From assembly GCF_022763345.1 (NCBI RefSeq), contig NZ_JALEGS010000008.1, forward strand, positions 1 to 38,729: a stretch of 38,729 nt of DNA, written 5' to 3'. The number at the start of each line of letters is the position of its first letter. The stretch's first letter is position 1. The notes beneath the pieces were generated by a model. It saw only the letters and a program-made list of their open reading frames with translations. It made no database searches and was not told the DNA's origin. Source of the DNA: Phaeodactylibacter sp. (lineage in GTDB: Bacteria > Bacteroidota > Bacteroidia > Chitinophagales > Saprospiraceae). Below are positions 25,051 through 34,323 of this stretch, one piece after another. Made by a program: the position numbers and the translations under genes.

Positions 25051-27699
25051 TCACCATGCCCACCGCCCCCAAACACTCCACGTCCTACCCAAAAGCTGTA
25101 GTTCATTGCCCAGTACGGCAGTCCGGTTGGGCAGGTTAGGTGCCGGCAGGTCGATGCCATAGAACTGCTGCCGGTAGAGGGTGTTGGGCGCATCGGCAAG
25201 GTTGTAGACGGAGGCACCGAAAGTCAGTTCGCTGCCCTTCAGGGGGATAGTGTAGGCGGCGCTGAGGTCCAGCCGGTGATAGGCCGCAATGCGCTGATAG
25301 TAATCCGGTGCGCCCTGCTCGCGTTCGTTGCGGAAGCCGTCCAGGGAGGTGTCCAGAAATGGGGCACCGCTGGCGTGGACGTAGGTAGCACTAAATGCCC
25401 AGCCATTAACCCGATACTTATGGTACCAGCTCAACTGATGGGGGCGGTCTTCCTGTGTGGGGAACCATTCATTTTGAAAGGCGGCGGGATAACGTTGCAG
25501 GGAGCGGCTTAGGGTATAAGACAGCCAGCTGCTGTACCGGTCGCCGGTCTTGCGGATGAGCACTTCTGCCCCGTAGTCCCGGCCGTCTCCGCTGAACAAC
25601 CGGAATTCCCGGTTGCGGGGGCCAGGGTCGCCTGCAGTGCCCAGCCCACTGATCAGAGCAGCATGCTGCAGGCTGCCTTCGGTGTATTTGAAAAACCCGC
25701 CGACTTCCCAGCTTAGGACGCCCCCTGTAAACTGCAGCCCAACGGTAGCCTGATTGGCATGGGCAACGGGCACTGCGGCTTCATTCGCCAGTTCCCAAAC
25801 GGCTACGCTGCGCCCAAAGCGGTTCTCATGGTAGTAGCGCCGCAGAAACTGATGGTAACGGCTCAGGGAGGCATTGACCGACCATTGGTCTGACCACCGG
25901 TAGCGGGCGCGCAGTCGGGGAGACAAATAGGGTTGCTGTGTACGGTCGTACCAGGTCAGATGGCTCGCCCAGCTCCAGTCCCAGGGGCCCGATTCGTACT
26001 GACCGCCAGCGTAAAGCGCATACTGTGTCCCGGAAGATTCACGGGACCGAATGGGCAGATCGTCGTTTTCCAAATCAAGGGTGGTGGCGTTATGCTCCAT
26101 TCGGTAGCCCAGCTTGTAGGTGGCCCCGGATTGGGGTTGCCAGGTGTTTTTCCAGTTGAGGTGCAGCCCGGTCAGGTCGTTGTACCGCAGATTATCGGTG
26201 CCAAATGCACGGACCGTATCCTCCAGCACCCTCCGAAAACTGGTAGTGGTACGCTCGGCCTCTTCGTACCGGCTCCCGCCAATGGTCAGTGCAGATGACC
26301 AGCGATCGTCCCATTCGTGCTGTAGCCTGCCACTCCAGGCCTGATTTTGCCAGGTGGAATTTTCGGCCACGAGGCTTTGGCTGAGGATGACCTCTTCGCG
26401 TAAGCGTTGCCGGAAATCAAAGCCGTACTCGTAATCATAGGTATCGCTGCTGCTGAAAGCGTTGGCTTCCAGGGTGGTCTTTTCGGACACCTGCCACCGC
26501 CATTTCACAAACGCATCATGAAACTGAAAAGCGGGCTGCACTCTGATCAGCCGGTCCAAAAGGGGCGATTCATCCTCTCTGCCGGGCAGGTCCAGCTGCT
26601 GGCTGAAGGCCTGAAAGAGGCTTGAAGTGCCCAGGTTGCTATGGGTCATGCGCCCGCCGCCTGTAAGGCTCATCCGGTCGCCAAGTGGCACCGCTATATT
26701 GCCCTGCAGCATCAGGTTGGAAAGGGTGGCGCTGCCTGTCGTTTGATCGGGAAGCTCTCCCGGGCTGGCCATTTCCACAATGCTCGCGGTGCGGCCGCCA
26801 TATTCTGCCGGGAAACTGTTTTTGTACAAACGCACCGATTCCAACAAATTCCCATCCACACTGCTGAAGATACCGAAGAAGTGGTCGATGTCGTAAAGGA
26901 TCATCCCATCCCAAACGATGAGGTTTTCATCGGGCATGCCGCCCCGGACCTGCAGCCCGGAGGAAAAATCATTATGCGCGCCTACTCCGGGCAACAGTTG
27001 CAATTGCCGGAAAGGGTCCAGTTGACTGCCCAGCCCAGGAAGCTGCATCCCTGGCCGGATAATGTAAAACTGATCACGCCCGTTGGCAGACAAGCCCGGG
27101 GGCATTTCCACGACCACGATCTCCGGAATCTGTACCTGAGCTGGTTTTAGGGAAAGGTCGGGCAGCGGTTGCCCCGGCGTGTAGGTGACGCGCTTGCTTT
27201 CGTAGCCGATATAGCGCACCTCCAGCACAATCGGCGTATCGACCTCCGGAAGAGCCAGCCGGAAAGTCCCCTGAGTATCCGAACAATCCCCTATCCCCAG
27301 TCCCACCCAGTGGATGCTGGCGAAAGGCAACGGCTCCTGCGTAGCTGCATCGCGGATGACACCTGAGAGCAGATTGGGCACTACAAGGTCAGATAGACCA
27401 GACGCTTTGGGCCTTACTAAGATCTTGTCTGCTGCCAGCGTGCGGTATTCCATACCCGAGGCCTCAAGCACGCGGTAAAGCGCCTGCACCACGGGCTCCC
27501 CTTCCAGCTGTAGGCTAAGGGTATGCGGTGCTACCGCTGCGGCATCGTAGGCGATAGAGAGGCCATACTTCTGTTCAAAAACCTGAAAAACTTCCGACAG
27601 TGGCTGGTCCCGGAAGTCCTCCGTTACCCGTTGCTGCGCAATGAGCGCGACCGGTAGGAGGGATAGCCACAAAACACACAGCCAAAGCCGTTTTTGCAT
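25051..27699 (-). CDS. STN-domain TonB-dependent receptor (FecA-type, signalling)
   Basis: 882 residues. After the signal (LWLCVLWLSLLPVALIAQ), an STN/secretin-like domain (about 23-95; FRDQPLSEVFQVFEQKYGLSIAYD in two parts) marks a receptor that signals through a FecR protein. A carboxypeptidase-regulatory-like domain (about 112-195) and the plug (LLPGVGAHNDFSSGLQVRGG) follow, then a long barrel ending in RTWSVWGRWAW with a terminal Trp. Its start lies 8 bases after the FecR gene. The usual ECF sigma factor of such systems is not in the operon. The substrate is unknown. Confidence 0.93.
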   Translation of the reverse strand: MQKRLWLCVLWLSLLPVALIAQQRVTEDFRDQPLSEVFQVFEQKYGLSIAYDAAAVAPHTLSLQLEGEPVVQALYRVLEASGMEYRTLAADKILVRPKASGLSDLVVPNLLSGVIRDAATQEPLPFASIHWVGLGIGDCSDTQGTFRLALPEVDTPIVLEVRYIGYESKRVTYTPGQPLPDLSLKPAQVQIPEIVVVEMPPGLSANGRDQFYIIRPGMQLPGLGSQLDPFRQLQLLPGVGAHNDFSSGLQVRGGMPDENLIVWDGMILYDIDHFFGIFSSVDGNLLESVRLYKNSFPAEYGGRTASIVEMASPGELPDQTTGSATLSNLMLQGNIAVPLGDRMSLTGGGRMTHSNLGTSSLFQAFSQQLDLPGREDESPLLDRLIRVQPAFQFHDAFVKWRWQVSEKTTLEANAFSSSDTYDYEYGFDFRQRLREEVILSQSLVAENSTWQNQAWSGRLQHEWDDRWSSALTIGGSRYEEAERTTTSFRRVLEDTVRAFGTDNLRYNDLTGLHLNWKNTWQPQSGATYKLGYRMEHNATTLDLENDDLPIRSRESSGTQYALYAGGQYESGPWDWSWASHLTWYDRTQQPYLSPRLRARYRWSDQWSVNASLSRYHQFLRRYYHENRFGRSVAVWELANEAAVPVAHANQATVGLQFTGGVLSWEVGGFFKYTEGSLQHAALISGLGTAGDPGPRNREFRLFSGDGRDYGAEVLIRKTGDRYSSWLSYTLSRSLQRYPAAFQNEWFPTQEDRPHQLSWYHKYRVNGWAFSATYVHASGAPFLDTSLDGFRNEREQGAPDYYQRIAAYHRLDLSAAYTIPLKGSELTFGASVYNLADAPNTLYRQQFYGIDLPAPNLPNRTAVLGNELQLLGRTWSVWGRWAW

Positions 27700-27707
27700 A
27701 CAATCAT

Positions 27708-28676
27708 TTACGATTTATCCGAAATAATGACCTTCCCACCATTCAACTCAAAAGCCAGGCCCATCGGCCAGCAGATGGCCTCGAGGGCAGCATTCAGGTC
27801 GCCGCTTTCAAAGAAACCAGTGTATTCCCGGCTAGCCAGGTCTTTCGGCAGCTTCACCTTCACTTCAAACTGCCGCTCCAGTTCCGCGAATACCAACTGT
27901 AGGCTTGTGGCCTCAAAGTAGTGCATGCCCTCGCGCCAGGCGGCTTCCTTGTCCTTGTCAAAAGTATCTGTATTCAGCACATTGCCCATCGCGACTATTC
28001 TTTCGCCAGGCGCAAGCATTTGTGATCGGCTGCCAGCGGAAACATATACGGAGCCGGTGTAACAAGCTGCTGCAAAACGCCCCTTCCTGGCCTCCACGTT
28101 AAAGCTTGTACCCAACACACGGACCGTACCGTAGGGTGTTTTTACAATAAAGGGCGTCCCTTTCTTCACTTCAAAAAAGCCTTCGCCATTCAATTCGACG
28201 TGCCGGGCACGCAGCCACTCCTGAGGCTCGTAGGAGATGGAGGACTGTGCATTGAGCGTCACCGTTGAACCATCGGGCAGTTCATAGATGTCCTGGTCAG
28301 CAGTAGTAGTCACGAGTCGTATTTCCGGAGGCTCGGGCAAGGCCCACCAGCCTGCCAGTATCAACAGCGTAGCCACGACGGCCGCCAGTATACTCATCCG
28401 CCGACGCTGCCAGAGGGGCACCACCTTAGCTTCGTCCTGGGTGGCGCGATCAATTGTGGACCATAACTTATCCACCTGCGCTTGCGTGGGCTCCTGTGTG
28501 TCAAATTCCATTGCTAGCACCAGCTCCCGGGCTTTTTCGACTTCCGGCTTCGCTTCCGGGTGCTCGTTCAGCCATTCTGACCAATCGGCATCATGGTCGC
28601 CCCGGCGCACCCAGTGGATGAAGTCCGTCTCCTGGGCCAGGGCCACTGCATCGTAATTGACGTATTGTGCTTTCAT
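27708..28676 (-). CDS. FecR-family anti-sigma/transmembrane signal protein
   Basis: 322 residues. A cytosolic N-terminal part (about 1-90), normally the sigma-binding region, precedes one transmembrane helix (about 94-113; ILAAVVATLLILAGWWAL). The periplasmic FecR domain (about 122-220) shows VTTTADQDIYELPDGSTVTLNAQSS split across its core and GTPFIVKTPYGTVRVLGTSFNVEA. A C-terminal DUF4974-like domain (about 245-320; SLQLVFAELERQFEVKVKLP) probably contacts the receptor's STN domain. It is preceded by the metzincin-like lipoprotein gene with a 5-base gap. The sigma factor it should control must lie elsewhere. Confidence 0.93.
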   Translation of the reverse strand: MKAQYVNYDAVALAQETDFIHWVRRGDHDADWSEWLNEHPEAKPEVEKARELVLAMEFDTQEPTQAQVDKLWSTIDRATQDEAKVVPLWQRRRMSILAAVVATLLILAGWWALPEPPEIRLVTTTADQDIYELPDGSTVTLNAQSSISYEPQEWLRARHVELNGEGFFEVKKGTPFIVKTPYGTVRVLGTSFNVEARKGRFAAACYTGSVYVSAGSRSQMLAPGERIVAMGNVLNTDTFDKDKEAAWREGMHYFEATSLQLVFAELERQFEVKVKLPKDLASREYTGFFESGDLNAALEAICWPMGLAFELNGGKVIISDKS

Positions 28677-28681
28677 GTTTT

Positions 28682-29155
28682 TTAGTTTTGTCCGAACAGT
28701 TCGTCCAGATAAGCAGCCCGGTTGGCATTCCGGTAGTTGTACCGGCAGCTGCCATCCCCACTCTGCATCATACTAAGGCAAAAGCCCGCCGCATCCTTGG
28801 CGTCGTCGTGCGCCCGGCCCAGGTAACAGTGCCCCAGCTCGTGGAAAATCAGGTGCTCCCGCTCCAGGTCATCGGCAGCCGACCAGGTCGTAGCCCTGAT
28901 TTCAATGATGCTGATGCCCGAAGTGTACTGGGTACACAAACCCACCTGCCCGGCAGCCAGTTCATCCGAAAAAACGGCACCAATCTGCTCGTTAGTCAGC
29001 TGAATATCCAGCCCCCGCAGCGCCCCTTCGACTTCAAAGCGTTCAAAGTAAGGCTGAAAGGCCGCATCCACAGTGATTGCAGGCGTTGCCTCCTCCGCTC
29101 TTTGACAGCCGGCCAGCACCGATAAAAATACGATAATTGCAGGGATTCGCTTCAT
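28682..29155 (-). CDS. Metzincin-like zinc-metallopeptidase lipoprotein
   Basis: 157 residues. The lipoprotein signal (IIVFLSVLAGC, Cys17) places the mature protein on a periplasmic or surface membrane leaflet. The zinc site is HELGHCYLGRAH: His105, Glu106, His109, with a third ligand candidate at His116, one residue later than the standard HExxHxxGxxH spacing. A Met-turn candidate (LSMMQSG) follows near 129, as in metzincins and close to the archaemetzincin pattern. It is the first gene of the operon with FecR and the STN-TonB receptor, the place usually held by an ECF sigma gene. Substrate unknown. Confidence 0.82.
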   Translation of the reverse strand: MKRIPAIIVFLSVLAGCQRAEEATPAITVDAAFQPYFERFEVEGALRGLDIQLTNEQIGAVFSDELAAGQVGLCTQYTSGISIIEIRATTWSAADDLEREHLIFHELGHCYLGRAHDDAKDAAGFCLSMMQSGDGSCRYNYRNANRAAYLDELFGQN

Positions 29156-29231
29156 GACAGTCTTTCAGTTTGTAAAATAAGGCATGCAGGAGGGGAGTTG
29201 TACTCAAAAAACGGAGGTTTTTTTACTTTTT

Positions 29232-29284
29232 TCTCATCGGGTCCAGTAAGCCAAGCCATTGCCGGGGCATTCACCCGGTGTGCT
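29232..29284. repeat. Copy of a dispersed intergenic repeat of about 52 bases
   Basis: GCCATTGCCGGGGCATTCACCCGGTGTGCT sits at 29255-29284 (written in full it is longer than a quoted motif should be, but the key part is CCGGGGCATTCACCCGGTG). It matches 38634-38663 with one difference, and the similarity extends upstream to about 29232. The arms flank a partial inverted repeat. Confidence 0.8.
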
Positions 29285-29432
29285 GGGTCTGGTCAGAGGG
29301 CATACATGCTATGCGAGGAGCCATAAACTTCTGTCGGGGAGCTTTCCTTCCGGTTCTTTCTCCCGGGCAAAGCTGGGTCAGAGCTCCTGGAAAAGCCACG
29401 GATTAAGCTCCACACCAGCGTAGCGGAAGCGT

Positions 29433-32400
29433 TCACTCCCTCGACAACACCCACTTCACCCGCAACCCCTCACCCCGGTCATCCGGGATCAGGCGAAGCA
29501 GAATATTGGGGCCGCTGAGCCCTTCTTCAATTTGCTCCAAAGCAGCACGGTTGAGGTCGCGGCGGAACAGGTTCGCCATGGGGATTTCCAGAAGCATATC
29601 CGTTCGCCTCTGGTCGCTTAGGTCGTACTGGCCCGAAACGGCGAAAGTCAGCACAGAAGAGCGGACTTCCATACGCTCAATGCCCAGCAGCTGCCCATTG
29701 AGCTGAAAACGGTTCTCCAGGGTAGCAAAGTCGATGTGGCTGAGGTCACGGCGGGCAAAGAGCAGGTTGCGTACAGAATCCAAAGCAGGCAGCTCCAGGA
29801 GGGCCCCATCGGTGAGGTGGAGGTCGAAGTGCCCCCGCAGGCTGTTGGTATCCAATTCGTAATTGGCATTGGCCCGAGCTTGGAATTTTATGCCGGCCGT
29901 GAGCTTTCCCTCAAGGTTTTGATGCCGAAGTGCCGACTGCCCGAAGTTGTCAAAAGCACGGAAGGCTTTGCGAACATCGGTGTTTTGAAGGTCGGCCTGC
30001 AGGTTGAGTACCGGCGCATTCTCCTCCATACCGGTCACCTCACCGGAAAGCCGGAAGGTGCCGTCTGCCAAATCCATGGTAGCCTCATCGAAGGCGACCC
30101 GCCCCTTGCCCATCTCTACCCGCCCGCCTACGGCCCGGGCAAAGAAGTCCCGGTAATTGACGGTATCGAATTGCATACGGAAATCAGCCTCAATGTTTTC
30201 CAGCCCGGCATTGACCAACCGGGTGATAACGGTTGGCGACTCGGCTTGTTCTGCCTGTTTGACCTGGAATTTTTCCGGCGCTTTGAACCGGTCCAGGTTG
30301 AAACGGGGGCTCTCCACCTCGAAGCTGGCCTTCAGCGTACGGTCGGGCAGGAAAAGGAAAGGCAGAAAGTTGCAGATGGTACCATGCCCGCTGATTTTGT
30401 TCTGATTGAGCAGCAGGCCTACCTCTTCCAGGTGCAGATCAGCCCCATCAAAGGAAAACCGGGTGTCTACCGCTTTGAAGTCGTAGCCCCTGGGCACGAA
30501 GGTAAATTGCCCGTTGGTAATCTGCCCATGCCCTTTGAGGTCCGCCTTCAGGAGCGCCTCCTGCACATCCACATGCCGGTGGGGCTGCCCGGCGTAGTCG
30601 AATTGCACACTCGCCCGCCCGCCCCGGAAACGGAGCTGAGCGGAGGAGAACATGCGGTCCAGCTCTTCAAGTGGCATATCCACCGCTGCCTGAGCCTCAA
30701 GGAAGGGGTCGTGCAATTGGGTCAGCCGGGCACGGGCGTGCATGGGCGTATTCCCAAAAAGCTCCGCTTGTACCGTGTCCAATACCACGCAGCTGCCCCC
30801 TTCTTCACAAGTCCCGATAAACCGGCTTTCAAAATATACTTTTGACAGCCGGAGGGACTGATACTGCAGGGTGTCTGTCCGGACCCAAAGCGATCCTTCT
30901 ATGCGTTGCAGCGCGCGCGCAATGGTGCGCCCAACGGTGTTGCCTTCCTCCTGCACGTCCGGATTCTGCCTGATAAAATTAAAAGCATTGAGGTCTATCC
31001 CCCGGCTGTCTACCTCAAGTTTGGCGCGCAGGCGGGGGGTGTTTTCACCAAATACAAAGGGCAGTACATCATCGATTCGGCCTCTGACCTGCCCCTGGTT
31101 GCCATTGACATTTACCTGCAGGGAATCCAGGTAAACGTGAGACGCATCAAAGTGAATACCAGCGCTAACGCCCCTGAATTGATAGCTTTGTGGCAAATAG
31201 TCAAAGGCGGCATCCTGAAGCTGAACCCGCCCCTTAAGGCCAGCTTGCAGTACGGCCTGATTGAGGCTGCCGTAACTGCGCAGGCTGCCTAGGTAGGATA
31301 ATTGTAACTGATAGCGGCCTTCTTTCAGATATAGCAGCTTAGAAGGCATCAGTGGCTGCAAAGCATTCAGAGGTGCCTCAGCATTTAAATCAAATTGCAG
31401 TTGGGGTTCTCCCAGGTTATGCAATCGTGCCGTACCCGTCAGGGGTACCGAACCGAAAGCCGTCAGCCGAAGACTTGTAACTTCTACACAAGCCTGCCCA
31501 TCCGTGCAGTTCCGTTTCAGGTTGGCATCAAAAGCGACATCGGTTGCCCGAAGCTTTCGGTACTTCAATGCCTGGGCTTGTACCCGTACGGCCCCTTCCA
31601 ATTGGGAGGATAGCTGCCGGATGGTCTGCCCCAGCCTTTGCCCCGGTGCAGCGTTTTGCTTTTTCGTTGCCGGCCGATCATCAGATTGTGCTGAAATCCA
31701 GGCTTCCAGATCAACAGTGGAGAGTTCCAGGTCCATATCGGCCCAAAGGCGGGCGGGCTTTTGAAATGCCAATCTTAACAAATCCCGTACCCGGCCCGAG
31801 AAAGCCACTTCCTGATCGTCAAACATCAGCGTGCCATTTGTGAGGTGCAAATCCCGGGAATCAAACCGGAAGCTGGTCTGCAGTCCCTCAACCGGCGTAT
31901 CGAGGGACCGATGCCAGAAAGCCGCTTTCCGCAATTCCCCATACCCCCTGAGCCACACCTTTGGGTTCGCCACGGTGGAATCCATCAGAGCGGTGGCGTT
32001 GCCTTCCAGCTCAAAGCCCAGCTCCAGATGCCCGGCTTTGATGTCCCAGCCAGGGTCTGATAAATAGGGCTTAAGGCGCTGTAGTGGTGTGTTCATACCG
32101 CCGGTCAGGGTGATTTCTGGGGACTGCAGGTTATGGTTAAAATAAGAGAACTGCACCGGGAGCTGACCGAACAGAAGCGCAGAATCGACTTCCACCCTCA
32201 GGCAGCCGGTTTGGGGTGTGATGAGGCGGGCCGTATCACAGTCATTCTGAAAATGAGCGCGCAGTTGCACTTCCGTAAAATCCATTTCGGCGGCTGAAAG
32301 CGTCAGGTCGCGGGCATCAATGCGGACATCCAAAGGTGTCGGCTGCCCCGGAATGGTAGGCCCGTGAACAATAACTTCCACCGGCAGGTCGCCCTGAATG

Positions 32401-33314
32401 TCAAACCGCTCTGTCGCCTTCCGTATATTTTGGGCGACAATTTGCTGCCCATCGCCCAAACTGATGCCGGGCGTTCGGATTTCGAGGTGCAGCAAACCCG
32501 GCTTTCCAGGCTCAAGATAGCCCTGCACCTGTAGGTCATTATCCAAAACTGACACTCGGGAGGCTTCCATCAGGTGTAAACGGCGACTGACAAGGGGAAC
32601 TCCCACTTTTAGGTCAAGATCAACCGCTTGATTTTCTAAAAATGGCCCGTTGCGGGGCTTAAAGGTAAGACCATGAGCAAAAGCCCTGCCTTGCAAATGT
32701 GCGAGCAGCAGCGTGTCTTGCTGTTCAAAATCCAGGGTACTTTCTTCCAGCACAAAGCGATGCTGCTTGTGCAGGCTATCATCTTCGTAGCTGAAAAACA
32801 CGCCATTCAGGCTCAGGTCGTTCAGCTGCTGAAAAGTCCTCATTTGCGCACTGTCCAGCAGAGGGCCGGACGGGGATTTTTGCTTAAGAAAGTCCAGGTT
32901 GGTGTACCCGGAAGTATCCTTGTACAGCTGAATGCGGGCACTGTCTACGCTAACGGAGCGGACTTCCACTTGCTGCTGCAACAGGGACCAGGGGCGGAAA
33001 ACGAGGTCAAGTTCCCGGATCCGGAGCAGCTCCCGGCGGTGCTGATCGAAAGCGGTGTCCCGCAGGGTTAGGTTGTAGAGGGATAGAGAGAGAAAAGGAA
33101 AGTGATCAAAATATCGGAACTGATAGTGATCAAAGTCGGTCTGAACGCCCAGTTCCTGTTCGGACACCTGCTGAATGATGCGTGGCACCCGTTCCTGATC
33201 AGACACAGCGAGGTAGTACACCAGCCCCGTGAAGAGCAGGAACAATACCACACTACTCCCCAGGAAGACCAGGAAGTAGTGCAGTACAGTGCGTGTGCTT
33301 CGGGATACCGGCAT
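29433..33314 (-). CDS. Giant AsmA-like / inter-membrane transport family protein
   Basis: 1293 residues. A single N-terminal membrane helix (VLHYFLVFLGSSVVLFLLFTG) is followed by the AsmA-type start, in which the chain enters beta structure with FPFLSLSLYNLTLRD. The body is a long series of similar beta-rich segments (SLSGEV-type, LHLEEVGLLLNQNKISGHG and similar), with repeated units near 560-770, 810-1000 and 1080-1290. Such large AsmA/TamB-like proteins form grooves that carry lipids across the periplasm. Length and topology fit; no separate enzyme domain is seen. It is a single gene in a GC-rich region. Confidence 0.85.
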   Translation of the reverse strand: MPVSRSTRTVLHYFLVFLGSSVVLFLLFTGLVYYLAVSDQERVPRIIQQVSEQELGVQTDFDHYQFRYFDHFPFLSLSLYNLTLRDTAFDQHRRELLRIRELDLVFRPWSLLQQQVEVRSVSVDSARIQLYKDTSGYTNLDFLKQKSPSGPLLDSAQMRTFQQLNDLSLNGVFFSYEDDSLHKQHRFVLEESTLDFEQQDTLLLAHLQGRAFAHGLTFKPRNGPFLENQAVDLDLKVGVPLVSRRLHLMEASRVSVLDNDLQVQGYLEPGKPGLLHLEIRTPGISLGDGQQIVAQNIRKATERFDIQGDLPVEVIVHGPTIPGQPTPLDVRIDARDLTLSAAEMDFTEVQLRAHFQNDCDTARLITPQTGCLRVEVDSALLFGQLPVQFSYFNHNLQSPEITLTGGMNTPLQRLKPYLSDPGWDIKAGHLELGFELEGNATALMDSTVANPKVWLRGYGELRKAAFWHRSLDTPVEGLQTSFRFDSRDLHLTNGTLMFDDQEVAFSGRVRDLLRLAFQKPARLWADMDLELSTVDLEAWISAQSDDRPATKKQNAAPGQRLGQTIRQLSSQLEGAVRVQAQALKYRKLRATDVAFDANLKRNCTDGQACVEVTSLRLTAFGSVPLTGTARLHNLGEPQLQFDLNAEAPLNALQPLMPSKLLYLKEGRYQLQLSYLGSLRSYGSLNQAVLQAGLKGRVQLQDAAFDYLPQSYQFRGVSAGIHFDASHVYLDSLQVNVNGNQGQVRGRIDDVLPFVFGENTPRLRAKLEVDSRGIDLNAFNFIRQNPDVQEEGNTVGRTIARALQRIEGSLWVRTDTLQYQSLRLSKVYFESRFIGTCEEGGSCVVLDTVQAELFGNTPMHARARLTQLHDPFLEAQAAVDMPLEELDRMFSSAQLRFRGGRASVQFDYAGQPHRHVDVQEALLKADLKGHGQITNGQFTFVPRGYDFKAVDTRFSFDGADLHLEEVGLLLNQNKISGHGTICNFLPFLFLPDRTLKASFEVESPRFNLDRFKAPEKFQVKQAEQAESPTVITRLVNAGLENIEADFRMQFDTVNYRDFFARAVGGRVEMGKGRVAFDEATMDLADGTFRLSGEVTGMEENAPVLNLQADLQNTDVRKAFRAFDNFGQSALRHQNLEGKLTAGIKFQARANANYELDTNSLRGHFDLHLTDGALLELPALDSVRNLLFARRDLSHIDFATLENRFQLNGQLLGIERMEVRSSVLTFAVSGQYDLSDQRRTDMLLEIPMANLFRRDLNRAALEQIEEGLSGPNILLRLIPDDRGEGLRVKWVLSRE

Positions 33315-33416
33315 ACAACGTTTTTTGAGCTAGAAAAGAAGGCTCAGAATATAAACGCAGAATAGCCGCTATTTGCTCGGTAAGACTACAGAAGCTTGTG
33401 GGTTAGCCTCAAATAC

Positions 33417-33899
33417 TTACTCCATTTCGATCAGCAGGTGGTTTTTCTCCACTGCTTCACCTTTAGAGACATTGACTTTTTTGACCACGCCTGTGCCCGG
33501 AGCCTTGATGACATTCTCCATCTTCATCGCTTCCAGTATCAGCAGAGGGGTGCCTTCTTCGACTTCCTGCCCGGCTTCCACGCTCACTTCCAGGACCAGG
33601 CCCGGCATAGGTGCGTTGATGTCTTTCACGACCTGATGCGTGACCACGGACAACCCCAGCCGTTTCACCAGCTGATCGTATTCATCTTCGAGTTTGACTT
33701 CGTAAATGACGCCGTTGATCTTCAGTTCGAAAACTTTTTCGTTGTAGTTCGTGCTCAGTACTTCTGCATTATAAGACAGGTTGTCCTGAATAATGTGGAA
33801 GTTGCCGTCTGCGGTAGGGATGAGATCCAGTTCACCGTTGATTTCGTCAAAGGTGTGTTTTTCATTGACGGTGGCGCGGAAGGTTTTGCCGTTGACCAT
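33417..33899 (-). CDS. Biotin carboxyl carrier protein (acyl-CoA carboxylase type)
   Basis: 160 residues. The C-terminal biotinyl domain (about 95-160) is complete, with EAMKM and the biotin-accepting Lys126. The N-terminal part (about 1-85) matches the leading region of the biotin-carrier subunits of acetyl/propionyl-CoA carboxylases of Bacteroidota. No carboxylase or carboxyltransferase gene is beside it in the window. It lies 22 bases after the AtpI-like gene on the same strand, which may be a coincidental run-on. The reaction is CO2 transfer through biotin in fatty acid or propionate metabolism. Confidence 0.92.
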   Translation of the reverse strand: MVNGKTFRATVNEKHTFDEINGELDLIPTADGNFHIIQDNLSYNAEVLSTNYNEKVFELKINGVIYEVKLEDEYDQLVKRLGLSVVTHQVVKDINAPMPGLVLEVSVEAGQEVEEGTPLLILEAMKMENVIKAPGTGVVKKVNVSKGEAVEKNHLLIEME

Positions 33900-33921
33900 A
33901 TTTCTTGTTTGTTGGTTTTAG

Positions 33922-34323
33922 TTATTCTTTTTGGTCTGTTTGTGTGTTCAATCGGCCTAATTTCATCATAATATAAGTCTCGAATATAGTGTATATCAGG
34001 TACATCAGGAAGAAAGGGATGATAAAAAAGCGCGAATCCGGCTGCATAAGTTGATTGTACCCCAAAATGAATAGTATAGCGATAAAAATTTTACCTATAG
34101 TGACGCCCAGAGACACATTGGTGAAGTCGTGCTTATTGTCACTAAAGGCAGCTTTGCGGCCGGCGTAATACATCACCACACTCAGCAGCACGAAGATACC
34201 GAGGCTGATCCAGGCAATAGGCTGTACATCGGCAAACTGAGGGAAAGTATTGATGCCGAAGGCTGTGGCGGCGGCGATGAGGGTAACGATTGCCAGTTGG
34301 AGATAGAAAGCTTTTGCAGTCAC
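33922..34323 (-). CDS. AtpI-like four-helix membrane protein
   Basis: 133 residues, starting at a GTG. Four hydrophobic helices (about 6-26, 36-53, 69-90, 99-119) fill it. The start overlaps the AtpZ stop by GTGA. In Bacteroidota an AtpZ gene and a second small membrane protein precede the F-type ATP synthase genes, and this arrangement suggests the AtpI-like partner, proposed to help assemble the ATP synthase rotor. I base the name on position and topology, not on a motif. No atpB gene follows; a biotin carrier gene does. Confidence 0.65.
   Translation of the reverse strand: MTAKAFYLQLAIVTLIAAATAFGINTFPQFADVQPIAWISLGIFVLLSVVMYYAGRKAAFSDNKHDFTNVSLGVTIGKIFIAILFILGYNQLMQPDSRFFIIPFFLMYLIYTIFETYIMMKLGRLNTQTDQKE

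Noticed and set aside
25051..29155. Missing ECF sigma gene hidden on either strand of the FecR region
   Set aside because: I looked for sigma region 2 and 4 patterns in both strands and found none; only the metzincin-like gene precedes FecR.
29736..30845. Forward open frame of 369 codons opposite the AsmA-like gene
   Set aside because: Antisense to a convincing gene; no domain recognised.
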